This document shows, one piece after another, positions 1-5,676 of a stretch of 6,518 nucleotides of DNA. Source of the stretch: Elusimicrobiota bacterium (lineage in GTDB: Bacteria > Elusimicrobiota > Endomicrobiia > CG1-02-37-114 > JAHJSO01); contig JAHJSO010000243.1 in NCBI GenBank assembly GCA_018830385.1, positions 1 through 6,518 of the forward strand, written 5' to 3'. Under the pieces are notes generated by a model. That model ran no database searches. It worked only from the letters and a program-made list of their open reading frames with translations, and was not told the origin of the DNA. Position 1 is the first letter of the stretch, and each line of letters starts with the position of its first letter. Both the position numbers and the translations under genes were made by a program.

Positions 1-3
1 CCC

Positions 4-43
4 AAGCGTGCGTTAATTGGTTAGTGCTTTCGCAACGCTTTTT
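4..43 (+). terminator. Possible rightward intrinsic terminator, copy 1
   Basis: A 9-bp stem (4-12 with 31-40, one bulged A, loop 13-30) is followed by a run of five T (39-43). This polarity would stop transcription arriving from a plus-strand gene left of the window. Read on the minus strand the hairpin is preceded, not followed, by the T/A tract, so it would not serve dnaA. The 18-nt loop is longer than in typical terminators, so the call is tentative. Confidence 0.4.
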
Positions 44-95
44 AAGTTGGTAATAACAATTAATAAAACATTCATTTGGTTGTTTATTTCGCCCC

Positions 96-135
96 AAGCG
101 TGCGTTAATTGGTTAGTGCTTTCGCAACGCTTTTT
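96..135 (+). terminator. Possible rightward intrinsic terminator, copy 2
   Basis: This is the second copy of the hairpin at 4-43: stem 96-104 with 123-132, T run 131-135. Tandem terminators with identical sequence would form a double barrier between a rightward gene and the leftward dnaA transcript. The alternative is that the hairpin is simply part of a mobile or structural intergenic repeat. Confidence 0.4.
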
Positions 136-190
136 AAGTTGAATATTTTCGCTCTATTTTTTGTTTTCATATATCTTTTATTATTATATA

Positions 191-212
191 TATAGTAGTC
201 GTATATAGTAGT
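191..212 (+). repeat. TATAGTAGT direct repeat, 13-bp period
   Basis: TATAGTAGT occurs at 191-199 and again at 204-212, within a stretch of mostly A and T. The embedded TAG TAG triplets resemble the DnaA-trio element described for bacterial origin unwinding, and the 13-bp period resembles origin 13-mers. No DnaA box stands immediately beside it; the nearest consensus box is at 320-328. The repeat is seen directly; an origin role is speculative. Confidence 0.6.
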
Positions 213-229
213 ATGACTGAATTTGTGTG

Positions 230-246
230 AAACTTCTGCGAAGTTT
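230..246. other. Short perfect inverted repeat
   Basis: AAACTTC (230-236) and GAAGTTT (240-246) are perfectly complementary around a TGC loop. Neither strand has a proper T run directly after the stem; on the plus strand TAAAAATAAG follows. It could be a weak terminator or a protein-binding dyad. Confidence 0.4.
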
Positions 247-319
247 TAAAAATAAGTCAAAAATGTATGCAAAAGCCCGCACAATGAAAGTATAACTTAA
301 AGTGGAAAACCCTCCGGAC

Positions 320-328
320 TTATTCACA
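320..328 (+). promoter_or_regulatory. DnaA box (TTATTCACA) downstream of dnaA
   Basis: TTATTCACA fits the consensus TTATNCACA. It is the only full consensus match seen in the 400 bp after dnaA. A single 9-mer with one free position can occur by chance, but its setting between dnaA and an AT-rich repeat tract makes it worth noting. Confidence 0.5.
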
Positions 329-406
329 CTATTCCTCAAGGAATCCCTCTGTCCACCGTTTTGCAAAGTTATTAACCTGGTATTAACAAAAGGAATATTA
401 CCCGGT

Positions 407-1768
407 TTAATCCTCGGATTTTATATCCTTTATTATCATATTTATCTTTTCTGAAAAGAACGGGTTTGTTTTCACCAGTCCCTGAATCTTGTTACAGGCA
501 TGTAAAACAGTCGTATGATCCTTGCCCCCGAAACACCCCCCTATTTCCTTGCTTGAAAGTTCAGTAAAATTTCTGGCAAGGTACATCGCTATCTGGCGGG
601 GCAGGGCGATGGCATCCGTGCGTTTTCTGGAACGCATATCCCTTGGGTCAATATGATAATGCCTGGAAACTATTTTCTGTATCTTTTCAGGGGTTATCGG
701 TTTTTGCGTTTCTTCCCTGCTTATTATGTCGTTTATAATCTCCTTTGTCGTGTCCACGGTCAAAGGGGTGCCGGTAAGAGAGGAGAATGCCACTATTCTT
801 ATAAGGGAGCCCTCCAGTTTCCTTATGTTGGATTTTATCTGACCGGCCAGGTAGAGTATTACGTCGTCGGGGACATAGATTTTTTCCACCTCCGCCTTTT
901 TACGGAGTATTGCAATCCTGGTTTCAAGGTCGGGAGGTTTTATGTCCGCTATGACGCCCCATTCAAGGCGGCTCCGGAGGCGTTCTTCAACGTTTGCCAG
1001 TTCTTCCGGGGCCTGGTCGCTTGTTATTACTATCTGTTTTTTCTCGTCGTACAGAGCGTTGAACGTGTAAAAAAATTCTTCCTGGGAACGCTGCTTGTCA
1101 ACCAGAAACTGTATGTCGTCTATGAGGAGGCAGTCCAGTTTCCTGAACCTGTTCCTGAATGATGCTGGCTTGTCGTATTTCAGGGAGTCAATGAATTCGT
1201 TTATGAATTTTTCCGATGTGATGTAAAGGATTTTTGCTCTCGGGTTGTTCCGGAGGACCCTGTTGCCGATTGCGTGCAGGAGATGGGTCTTACCGAGTCC
1301 GACTCCGCCATAGATGAATATCGGGTTGTATTCTTTGCCGGGGTTGTTTGACGCAGCCAGGCAGGACGCCTTGGCGAACCTGTTTGAGGGACCTTCAACG
1401 AAGGTATCAAAAGTATATTTCTGGTTGAATGATGTCTCTGCAAGCGGCATTACCTCGCTGATGTCTTCCGTAGGCGGTTCCTGCGCCGTTGTTTTTGATA
1501 TTATTGAATCCAGTTCCTGCAGGTGTTTAAACTCCAGTTCTGATTTTTGCCCGATAAGTTCAGTTATTATATTTTCAACGTTCTTCTTATGTTTCTGGAC
1601 AAACCAGTCGGAAAAGAATTTATTTGGCGCCTGTATTATGAGTTTGTTTTCCGTAAGAGACAGGGGTTTGAGGGGTTTTATCCACAGGTCAAACGACTCC
1701 TTTGTTAACTGTTCAGTCAGGTAGTTTAAAATTTTTTCCCAGACGGGATCAAGGGTTACGTTTTCCAT
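407..1768 (-). CDS. dnaA: Chromosomal replication initiator protein DnaA
   Basis: This AAA+ ATPase binds DnaA boxes, melts the origin and helps load the replicative helicase. It is 453 aa, full length for the family. Domain I is at about 1-75, a short polar linker at about 85-112, the AAA+ core at about 115-340 and the DNA-binding domain at about 355-453. Visible motifs are Walker A GGVGLGKTH (154-162), Walker B LLIDDIQ (214-220), sensor I VITSD (247-251), box VII ERLRSRLEWG with the likely arginine finger R267, and sensor II R316 in NIRKLEG. The helix-turn-helix signature is KEIGGCFGGKDHTTVLHACNKI (407-428), with GGKDHTT contacting the box. SRLEWG has Leu where Phe is usual. The ATG at 1766-1768 gives the canonical N-terminus. 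No clear Shine-Dalgarno precedes it, and a perfect DnaA box ends 13 bp from the start, so self-repression by DnaA is plausible. Confidence 0.98.
   Translation of the reverse strand: MENVTLDPVWEKILNYLTEQLTKESFDLWIKPLKPLSLTENKLIIQAPNKFFSDWFVQKHKKNVENIITELIGQKSELEFKHLQELDSIISKTTAQEPPTEDISEVMPLAETSFNQKYTFDTFVEGPSNRFAKASCLAASNNPGKEYNPIFIYGGVGLGKTHLLHAIGNRVLRNNPRAKILYITSEKFINEFIDSLKYDKPASFRNRFRKLDCLLIDDIQFLVDKQRSQEEFFYTFNALYDEKKQIVITSDQAPEELANVEERLRSRLEWGVIADIKPPDLETRIAILRKKAEVEKIYVPDDVILYLAGQIKSNIRKLEGSLIRIVAFSSLTGTPLTVDTTKEIINDIISREETQKPITPEKIQKIVSRHYHIDPRDMRSRKRTDAIALPRQIAMYLARNFTELSSKEIGGCFGGKDHTTVLHACNKIQGLVKTNPFFSEKINMIIKDIKSED
1678..1686 (+). promoter_or_regulatory. Perfect DnaA box inside the dnaA 5' coding region
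   Basis: TTATCCACA on the plus strand lies within the codons for Leu-Trp-Ile-Lys (residues 28-31 of DnaA). This motif is conserved in domain I, so part of the match is forced by the protein, but the synonymous choices CTG and ATA are those that complete the box. It adds to the box cluster about 100 bp away at 1781-1801. Confidence 0.5.
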
Positions 1769-1780
1769 GGCGTGGCCAAG

Positions 1781-1789
1781 TTATCCACA
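1781..1789 (+). promoter_or_regulatory. DnaA box 1 (TTATCCACA)
   Basis: This is a perfect match to the strong-box consensus TTATCCACA, 12 bp upstream of the dnaA ATG. Binding here would cover the leader just before the start codon. Confidence 0.85.
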
Positions 1790-1792
1790 GGG

Positions 1793-1801
1793 TTATCCAC
1801 A
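1793..1801 (+). promoter_or_regulatory. DnaA box 2 (TTATCCACA)
   Basis: A second perfect box in the same orientation, separated from box 1 by 3 bp (12-bp start-to-start), suits side-by-side DnaA binding. Confidence 0.85.
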
Positions 1802-1803
1802 CC

Positions 1804-1812
1804 GGTGGATAA
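1804..1812 (-). promoter_or_regulatory. DnaA box 3, inverted, one mismatch (TTATCCACC)
   Basis: GGTGGATAA on the plus strand reads TTATCCACC on the minus strand, 8 of 9 positions. Together with box 2 it forms a head-to-head pair around CACCGGTG, a palindrome at 1799-1806. Two weaker inverted candidates follow at 1818-1826 (TATTCCACA) and 1829-1837 (CTGTTCACA), each with two mismatches. Confidence 0.65.
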
Positions 1813-1837
1813 CTTATTGTGGAATACGTGTGAACAG

Positions 1838-1892
1838 TTCTTTTATCTTTATTTGCTATATTTTGTTATATTTGTGTTAAATTGTTATGTAT
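1838..1892. other. AT-rich putative DNA unwinding element with iterated 10-mers
   Basis: Only 9 of the 53 bases at 1838-1890 are G or C. From 1851 to 1890 the sequence falls into four consecutive, imperfect 10-bp units of the form TTTG(C/T)TATA: ATTTGCTATA, TTTTGTTATA, TTTGTGTTAA and ATTGTTATGT. A helical-turn period beside DnaA boxes fits a duplex-unwinding element. The composition and repeats are seen; melting is inferred. Confidence 0.65.
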
Positions 1893-1991
1893 AGGACACA
1901 GAAAACGAACACGAAAGCCCTGCCGGCGCGTATCCCGGTATGGAGAACGAACCGGTAATCAGGACCACAGAAAACATCTCCGGATAGTATA

Positions 1992-2894
1992 TCAAATTTT
2001 TCTTTTTAAGTCAAGAGATAGTGAAAAAAATTTTTCGGGAGAAATTTCTTCAGGCCTGGCGGATGGATTGATTTCGTTCCTTGCGAACGCTTCTCTCAGC
2101 AGTTGTTCAACGGGAACTCTTCCCGCAGCCGCAGGTAAAACCCATGGTGTCCGCAGGGATATCTTCAGGGAGTTAAGCATTGTTTTTCTCCTGTGGGTGA
2201 ATGCGCCTCTGATTAATTTAAACATGACGCCGGAAACCGAGAGTTGCCGTTTTGAAAGCGGCCTGCGTTTCAGCATTATAACGGTTGAGTCAACCGACGG
2301 GACAGGACGAAAACAATGTCTTGAAACATTGAAAAGTTTTTTTGCTTCTGCATAAAAATGTACGAACAAGGTCAGTGAAGAATACTGTTTTGTCCCCGGT
2401 TTTGAGAATATCCTGTCTGCGAACTCTTTCTGGACCATAAATACGGCGACGGACCAGTTTTTCATCATCAGGACCTTTTCAATGATAGGGGATGAGATGT
2501 AATAGGGGAGATTTGAAATAAATTTTATACAGGGAGCGGGTGCGTGGCTATGCGACGTTGTTTTGCGGCTATAGGGTTGAAGGTGTTTTGCAAGCGCGCC
2601 TGTCTTTAGTTTAAGAAAATCCGAATTTATTAAAATGAAATTTTTGGAGATTTGAGAAATTTTTTTTTCAAGCAGGCGGCAGAGAGACGAATCTATTTCT
2701 ATGGCGATGAGTTTTCCGGCTTTAGGCAGGAGCCGCTGCGTTAGCACCCCTTGTCCCGGGCCGATTTCTATAACGGTGTCTGATGGCGATATCTCTGCTG
2801 AATTAACAATTTTATCGGCGATGTTTGCGTCTATCAGAAATGTCTGTCCGTATCTATTAATTTTTTCGCTGCCCCCCTTTTTCCCGCTGGTCAT
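1992..2894 (-). CDS. rsmA: 16S rRNA adenine(1518/1519)-N6-dimethyltransferase
   Basis: RsmA (KsgA) uses S-adenosylmethionine to dimethylate two adjacent adenines in the 3' terminal hairpin of 16S rRNA late in small-subunit assembly. The 300-aa form shows, in order, GQTFLID (16-22, usually GQNFLID), the SAM motif [12 protein letters not shown] (41-52), IAIEID (63-68), SDF (91-93), the catalytic motif NLPYY (128-132), [10 protein letters not shown] (152-161), FRPVPSVDS (205-213) and [13 protein letters not shown] (231-243). About 20 extra polar residues (about 97-122, rich in Ser, His and Pro) precede the NLPY motif. The ATG at 2892-2894 is chosen because the frame upstream of it only mirrors the repeat tail of the preceding gene; its ribosome site is poor (AAAAAAGGG directly before ATG). 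It overlaps the collagen-like gene by 38 bp, which suggests translational coupling. Confidence 0.93.
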   Translation of the reverse strand: MTSGKKGGSEKINRYGQTFLIDANIADKIVNSAEISPSDTVIEIGPGQGVLTQRLLPKAGKLIAIEIDSSLCRLLEKKISQISKNFILINSDFLKLKTGALAKHLQPYSRKTTSHSHAPAPCIKFISNLPYYISSPIIEKVLMMKNWSVAVFMVQKEFADRIFSKPGTKQYSSLTLFVHFYAEAKKLFNVSRHCFRPVPSVDSTVIMLKRRPLSKRQLSVSGVMFKLIRGAFTHRRKTMLNSLKISLRTPWVLPAAAGRVPVEQLLREAFARNEINPSARPEEISPEKFFSLSLDLKRKI

Positions 2895-4056
2895 CCCTTT
2901 TTTGCCCGGGTTCTGTTGACGGTTTAGCAGAGGGGGAGGCGGGTGTTGCAGGCGTTGCGGGTATTGCAGGCGAAACGCCGGGAACGGCGGGTATTGCAGG
3001 CGTTGCGGGTATTGCGGGTGAAACACCGGGGACGGCAGGCGTTGCGGGTGTTGCGGGCGAAACGCCCGGAATAGCAGGTAAATCCTTCCCTTCTTTTGGT
3101 TTGCCTTTCAGTTTATTCTTAATGTCATTGATATACGTTCTGGCCGTGTCGGTGTATTTACTGCCGGGGTAAAGGGTGATGAAATCCGAGAAGTGTTCCT
3201 GGGATTCTTTATAGAATTTAGGACCCTTCCGATAGTAACTCTTTCCGAGAATAATGCGTGCATGAGGGGTCAGTATGCTGTTGGGCCGTTTAACGATGAA
3301 CCTTCTCATCCTTTTTATCGCATCGTCGGGGTCATTTCTTTGATAGGAAATCGCAGCGAGTTTATATTCGCACAATTCTGCAAGCGGCGTATCGGGATTT
3401 TCGTTTGAGATTTCTTCAAACGTTTGTTGCGCGTTTTCCAGTTCACCGAGTGAAAGCTGTGTTTCTGCAAGGAAGAATTGCATCTCCGCTGGGCCGACTA
3501 CCATTAAACCCGACGTACCGGGAGGGCCCTGAGGACCTGTAAAGCCCCTTTCTCCCTGTGGACCCTGCGGTCCCGGTGGGCCCGGAGGGCCCTGAGGACC
3601 TGGCGCGCCCTGTGAACCATGGAGTCCCGGGTAGCCAATCGGTCCTTGCGGTCCCTGAGGGCCCGGGTCACCTTTTTCACCCTTTTCGCCCTGTGGCCCC
3701 GGGTCGCCTTTTTCACCTTTTAGTCCGAGCGATCCGATAGGTCCCTGCGGTCCTATTTCGCCCTTAGGACCTTGTGGTCCGATGGGCCCCTGAATTCCCT
3801 GTGAACCCTGGTCGCCTTTATCACCCTTAGGACCTTGTGGTCCGATGGGGCCCTGAATTCCCTGTGAACCCTGGTCGCCTTTATCACCCTTATCGCCCTG
3901 GGGACCATGCGGTCCCTGCGGTCCAGCCGGCCCGACTTCACCCTTTAACTCTTGTTGTACATAAACACCTAATGGTTCAAGAAAAATCCGTCCTGCAATA
4001 ATAAGCGAACCGACGATGAATACTAAAACCAGTGATTTTATATTTTTTTTCATCAT
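2857..4056 (-). CDS. Collagen-like protein with TPR/BamD-like region and Pro-Ala repeat tail
   Basis: This 399-aa protein has four parts. Residues 1-25 are a short basic start (MMKKNIK) and a hydrophobic segment (about 8-22), a signal peptide or membrane anchor with no lipobox cysteine. Residues 39-185 are 49 consecutive, unbroken Gly-X-Y triplets, rich in GPQ, GDK, GEK and GPP. Residues about 187-315 are helical, with spacing typical of tetratricopeptide repeats ([21 protein letters not shown], then [19 protein letters not shown] helices and a [11 protein letters not shown] end), recalling BamD/YfiO or CpoB proteins. Residues 328-372 are Pro/Ala repeats, followed by a charged, basic end. It is likely exported and periplasmic or surface-exposed, and probably trimeric through the collagen part. 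The real function is unknown. The ATG at 4054-4056 or the adjacent one at 4051-4053 may be used; GGGGG and AAGGT lie just upstream. An extended -10 promoter precedes it. Confidence 0.9.
   Translation of the reverse strand: MMKKNIKSLVLVFIVGSLIIAGRIFLEPLGVYVQQELKGEVGPAGPQGPHGPQGDKGDKGDQGSQGIQGPIGPQGPKGDKGDQGSQGIQGPIGPQGPKGEIGPQGPIGSLGLKGEKGDPGPQGEKGEKGDPGPQGPQGPIGYPGLHGSQGAPGPQGPPGPPGPQGPQGERGFTGPQGPPGTSGLMVVGPAEMQFFLAETQLSLGELENAQQTFEEISNENPDTPLAELCEYKLAAISYQRNDPDDAIKRMRRFIVKRPNSILTPHARIILGKSYYRKGPKFYKESQEHFSDFITLYPGSKYTDTARTYINDIKNKLKGKPKEGKDLPAIPGVSPATPATPAVPGVSPAIPATPAIPAVPGVSPAIPATPATPASPSAKPSTEPGQKRDDQREKGGQRKN
2941..3075 (-). repeat. 48-bp tandem repeats coding for a Pro/Ala-rich tail
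   Basis: Two 48-bp units (2941-2988 and 2989-3036) differ at 5 positions and encode [16 protein letters not shown] and [17 protein letters not shown] partial 39-bp unit (3037-3075) encodes [13 protein letters not shown]. Four of the five differences are silent transitions, which suggests the peptide sequence is kept by selection. The tail is likely an extended linker. Confidence 0.85.
3502..3942 (-). repeat. Collagen Gly-X-Y coding region, 49 triplets
   Basis: This stretch encodes residues 39-185 of the collagen-like protein with a glycine at every third position and no interruption. At 0.286 nm rise per residue (the known value for collagen helices) a triple helix of this length would be about 42 nm long. 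Confidence 0.95.
3763..3888 (-). repeat. 63-bp tandem duplication within the collagen region
   Basis: Units 3763-3825 and 3826-3888 are identical at 62 of 63 positions (one C/G difference near 3787/3850). They encode two identical 21-residue blocks, [21 protein letters not shown]. The near identity indicates a recent duplication or ongoing repeat-number change. Confidence 0.95.
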
Positions 4057-4098
4057 ACCTTAACCCCCATTTGACCTGTCTTAATTCAACCCACCCAT

Positions 4099-4107
4099 AT
4101 TATAGCA
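4099..4107 (-). promoter_or_regulatory. Extended -10 promoter for the collagen-like gene and rsmA
   Basis: Minus-strand TGCTATAAT is a perfect extended -10 element (TG at 4107-4106, TATAAT at 4104-4099). No good -35 hexamer lies 16-18 bp upstream, which extended -10 promoters can tolerate. The start point would fall near 4092, leaving a leader of about 35 nt. It sits in the only real gap between mnmE and rsmA, so the downstream pair can probably be transcribed independently of jag-mnmE. Confidence 0.6.
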
Positions 4108-4119
4108 AATTACGGGCTG

Positions 4120-5676
4120 CTACTTCCCAACGCAAAATTTTGAAAAAATCAGGTCCAGCATTTCCTCTGTCGTGGTTTCACCGATTATTTCGCCGAGACA
4201 ATCAATCGCGGACCGGACATATATAACAACGAATTCGGGCGCATGTTTATTGTGTAAGGCGGACAGCGCTTCTTCTAATTGTTTCGCCGCCTTAACGAGT
4301 GATTGTACCTGCCTGGCATTGGCGATTATAGAAGACGACGAAATATCCGGCGAACCCCCGGTGGAAACGCAGCCGCGGGGAGGATTTGATGTTTCCGCTG
4401 CGGGGCAGGTTGAAATTTTATAGATTGCATTTTCCAGTTCAGTAATCCCTTTGCCCGATAATGCCGAACATTGCACGGTGCAGTCCGCTGAAATTTCCCT
4501 GCTGATTTTTTTGAAGATGTCCCCGCCACTTTTTGTAACGGGTTTTATGTCCGTTTTATTCAGAACGAGAATAACCTTTTCGGTGTTTGCGGCATTGATG
4601 AGTTTGGTTACGAGCTCGTCTTCTTCGGAAGCCCCCTGCGAGGCATCCATCACGAACAGGACGATGTCCGATTTTTCTATTGCCGACTGCGTTCTTTCCG
4701 ATGACAGGTATTCAAGGCGGGACGAATAGTGCGAACGAATCCCGGCCGTATCCATTATTGTTACGGGTATGCCGTTTAGATTGAATGTCTCTGAAACCAC
4801 ATCCCTTGTTGTACCCGGCTCGGATGTTACGATAGAGCGGTCCTCCGAAAGGATTGAATTCAGCAGACTGGATTTCCCAACGTTAGGCCTGCCTATAATT
4901 GAAACCCGGATGCCGTCCGTATAGACATTCGCTTTCTGTGATGCCTCAACGAGTTCCTGCAAATCCGTCCGTATGGACCGGATGGAGTTGAGTGTGTCCT
5001 GGGGGGTGGAAAATTGTATATCCTCTTCGGAATAATCCAGCGATACCTCCATGTCCGCAGTCAGGTTCAGGAGTTTGTTTCTGGTATCCTTTATTTTTTG
5101 TGAGAGGCGTCCTTTTATCCGGCTGGCAGCGATTGCGGCCGCCTTGTCGGTCCGCGCCCTTATAAGGTCGCAAACCGCCTCCGCCTGGGAGAGGTCTATC
5201 CTGCCGTTCATGAAAGCGCGTTTCGTGAATTCGCCCGGTTCAGCGATACGGGCGCCATGCTTCAGGCATAACTCAAGAATTTTTTTCAGGACGCCCTGCC
5301 CACCGTGGCAATTAATTTCAACGATGTGTTCCCTGGTATAGGTGCGTGGCGCATGCATTACGGTCAGCAGGACCTCGTCAATGACGGAAGATGAGCCGTT
5401 GGTATTTTCAACAATCCATCCGTAATGAATCGTATGGGATAGGAAACCGGACGGCCTTTCCGGTGATGAGCATGTTTCCGGCGAAAATTCCTGGTTTTGC
5501 GCATTATGTGTGTCCTGTGAGGGCTGTGAATCCACGGTATGTTTTATCTGGAAGATTTTGTCTGCAATGGACAACGAGGAACCACCACTCAGACGCACAA
5601 TGCCTATACCTCCCTCCCCGGCGGGAGGCGTTGATATAGCCGCTATTGTGTCATCATGAATGTTTTTTGTCGCCAT
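4120..5676 (-). CDS. mnmE: tRNA uridine-5-carboxymethylaminomethyl GTPase MnmE (TrmE)
   Basis: With MnmG, this potassium-dependent GTPase installs the (carboxymethyl)aminomethyl group on wobble U34 of certain tRNAs, using a folate-derived one-carbon unit. The N-terminal folate-binding domain begins with the usual IAAISTPPAGEGGIGIVRLSG (11-31). A helical domain flanks the G domain, which has G1 GRPNVGKSS (262-270, with the potassium-ligand Asn N265), G2 TTRD (289-292), G3 DTAG (309-312), G4 NKTD (373-376) and G5 SAL (404-406). The C-terminus FCVGK carries the catalytic Cys at 515. At 518 aa it is about 60 longer than usual, from polar insertions at about 47-78 and 424-450. The start overlaps the end of jag by 23 bp in another frame and has no strong Shine-Dalgarno, so translation is probably coupled. 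Confidence 0.97.
   Translation of the reverse strand: MATKNIHDDTIAAISTPPAGEGGIGIVRLSGGSSLSIADKIFQIKHTVDSQPSQDTHNAQNQEFSPETCSSPERPSGFLSHTIHYGWIVENTNGSSSVIDEVLLTVMHAPRTYTREHIVEINCHGGQGVLKKILELCLKHGARIAEPGEFTKRAFMNGRIDLSQAEAVCDLIRARTDKAAAIAASRIKGRLSQKIKDTRNKLLNLTADMEVSLDYSEEDIQFSTPQDTLNSIRSIRTDLQELVEASQKANVYTDGIRVSIIGRPNVGKSSLLNSILSEDRSIVTSEPGTTRDVVSETFNLNGIPVTIMDTAGIRSHYSSRLEYLSSERTQSAIEKSDIVLFVMDASQGASEEDELVTKLINAANTEKVILVLNKTDIKPVTKSGGDIFKKISREISADCTVQCSALSGKGITELENAIYKISTCPAAETSNPPRGCVSTGGSPDISSSSIIANARQVQSLVKAAKQLEEALSALHNKHAPEFVVIYVRSAIDCLGEIIGETTTEEMLDLIFSKFCVGK

Larger units (their letters stand above)
1..141 (+). repeat. Two exact copies of a 49-bp direct repeat (1-49 and 93-141)
   Basis: Positions 1-49 recur identically at 93-141, a 92-bp period with a 43-bp AT-rich spacer between. 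The first copy begins at the window edge, so the unit and the array may extend further left. Each copy holds an imperfect inverted repeat, AAGCGTGCG (4-12; 96-104) against CGCAACGCTT (31-40; 123-132), with one bulged A and an 18-nt loop. No coding potential is seen. A CRISPR array, integron attC sites, a MITE-like intergenic repeat or duplicated terminators were considered, and the last fits best. Identity of the copies is seen directly; function is inferred. Confidence 0.9.
142..406. other. Non-coding region downstream of dnaA
   Basis: There is no convincing gene in this stretch, and dnaN, the common neighbour 3' of dnaA, is absent. The left half is strongly AT-rich (142-215) and includes a TATAGTAGT repeat with 13-bp period. 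Also present are a short perfect hairpin (230-246), one DnaA-box consensus match (320-328), a small inverted repeat ATTCC-TCAA-GGAAT (331-344) and a doubled TATTAAC (370-376, 381-387). No clear terminator with a T run was found for dnaA on the minus strand. The region could be a second, dnaA-downstream part of the origin. Confidence 0.6.
1769..1991. other. oriC: Putative origin of replication (oriC), rsmA-dnaA intergenic region
   Basis: The gap between the rsmA stop and the dnaA start contains two perfect DnaA boxes (1781-1789, 1793-1801), an inverted one-mismatch box (1804-1812) and two weaker inverted matches (1818-1826, 1829-1837). An AT-rich stretch follows at 1838-1892. The perfect boxes point toward the AT-rich DNA, the geometry of E. 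coli R1 and its unwinding element. The remaining part (about 1893-1991) is more GC-rich and holds a partial direct repeat, GGACACAGAAAAC (1894-1906) and GGACCACAGAAAAC (1962-1975). Promoters for dnaA must also lie here, but no convincing -35/-10 pair was recognised. The origin role is inferred from box density and location. Confidence 0.8.

Noticed and set aside
1..141. CRISPR array with 49-bp repeat and 43-bp spacer
   Set aside because: Only two repeats and one AT-rich spacer are visible, the repeat is longer than usual, no cas gene is present, and the stem plus T run fits a terminator better. The array could still extend left, so this is not fully excluded.
50..141. Integron attC-like site (AAGCGTGCGTTAA end)
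   Set aside because: The ends of the unit are not complementary in the way attC sites require and no RYYYAAC/GTTRRRY pair is in place; there is no integrase or cassette.
184..366. 60-residue minus-strand reading frame downstream of dnaA
   Set aside because: It starts with TTG, has no ribosome site, and its end runs through the AT-rich repeat tract to give a Tyr/Ile-rich low-complexity tail.
653..1162. Plus-strand frame of 169 codons inside dnaA
   Set aside because: It lies antisense to the AAA+ and DNA-binding coding region, which has a full motif set; no ribosome site or recognisable domain.
1860..1910. A sigma-70 promoter for dnaA near TATACA (minus strand)
   Set aside because: The possible -35 and -10 hexamers match poorly, and AT-rich DNA gives many such matches by chance.
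1935..1960. CCGGT...ACCGG inverted repeat downstream of rsmA as a terminator
   Set aside because: The stem is only 5 bp with an 11-nt loop and no T run on the minus strand.
2895..3026. 44-residue N-terminal extension of RsmA
   Set aside because: It is the shifted frame of the Pro/Ala repeat of the collagen-like gene, is not seen in the RsmA family, and would give a 170-bp overlap.
3504..3941. Alternative frames rich in Arg and Val across the collagen region, on both strands
   Set aside because: They are products of the GGN-CCN repeat composition in other frames; the Gly-X-Y frame is unbroken and has a membrane segment and helical domain at its ends.
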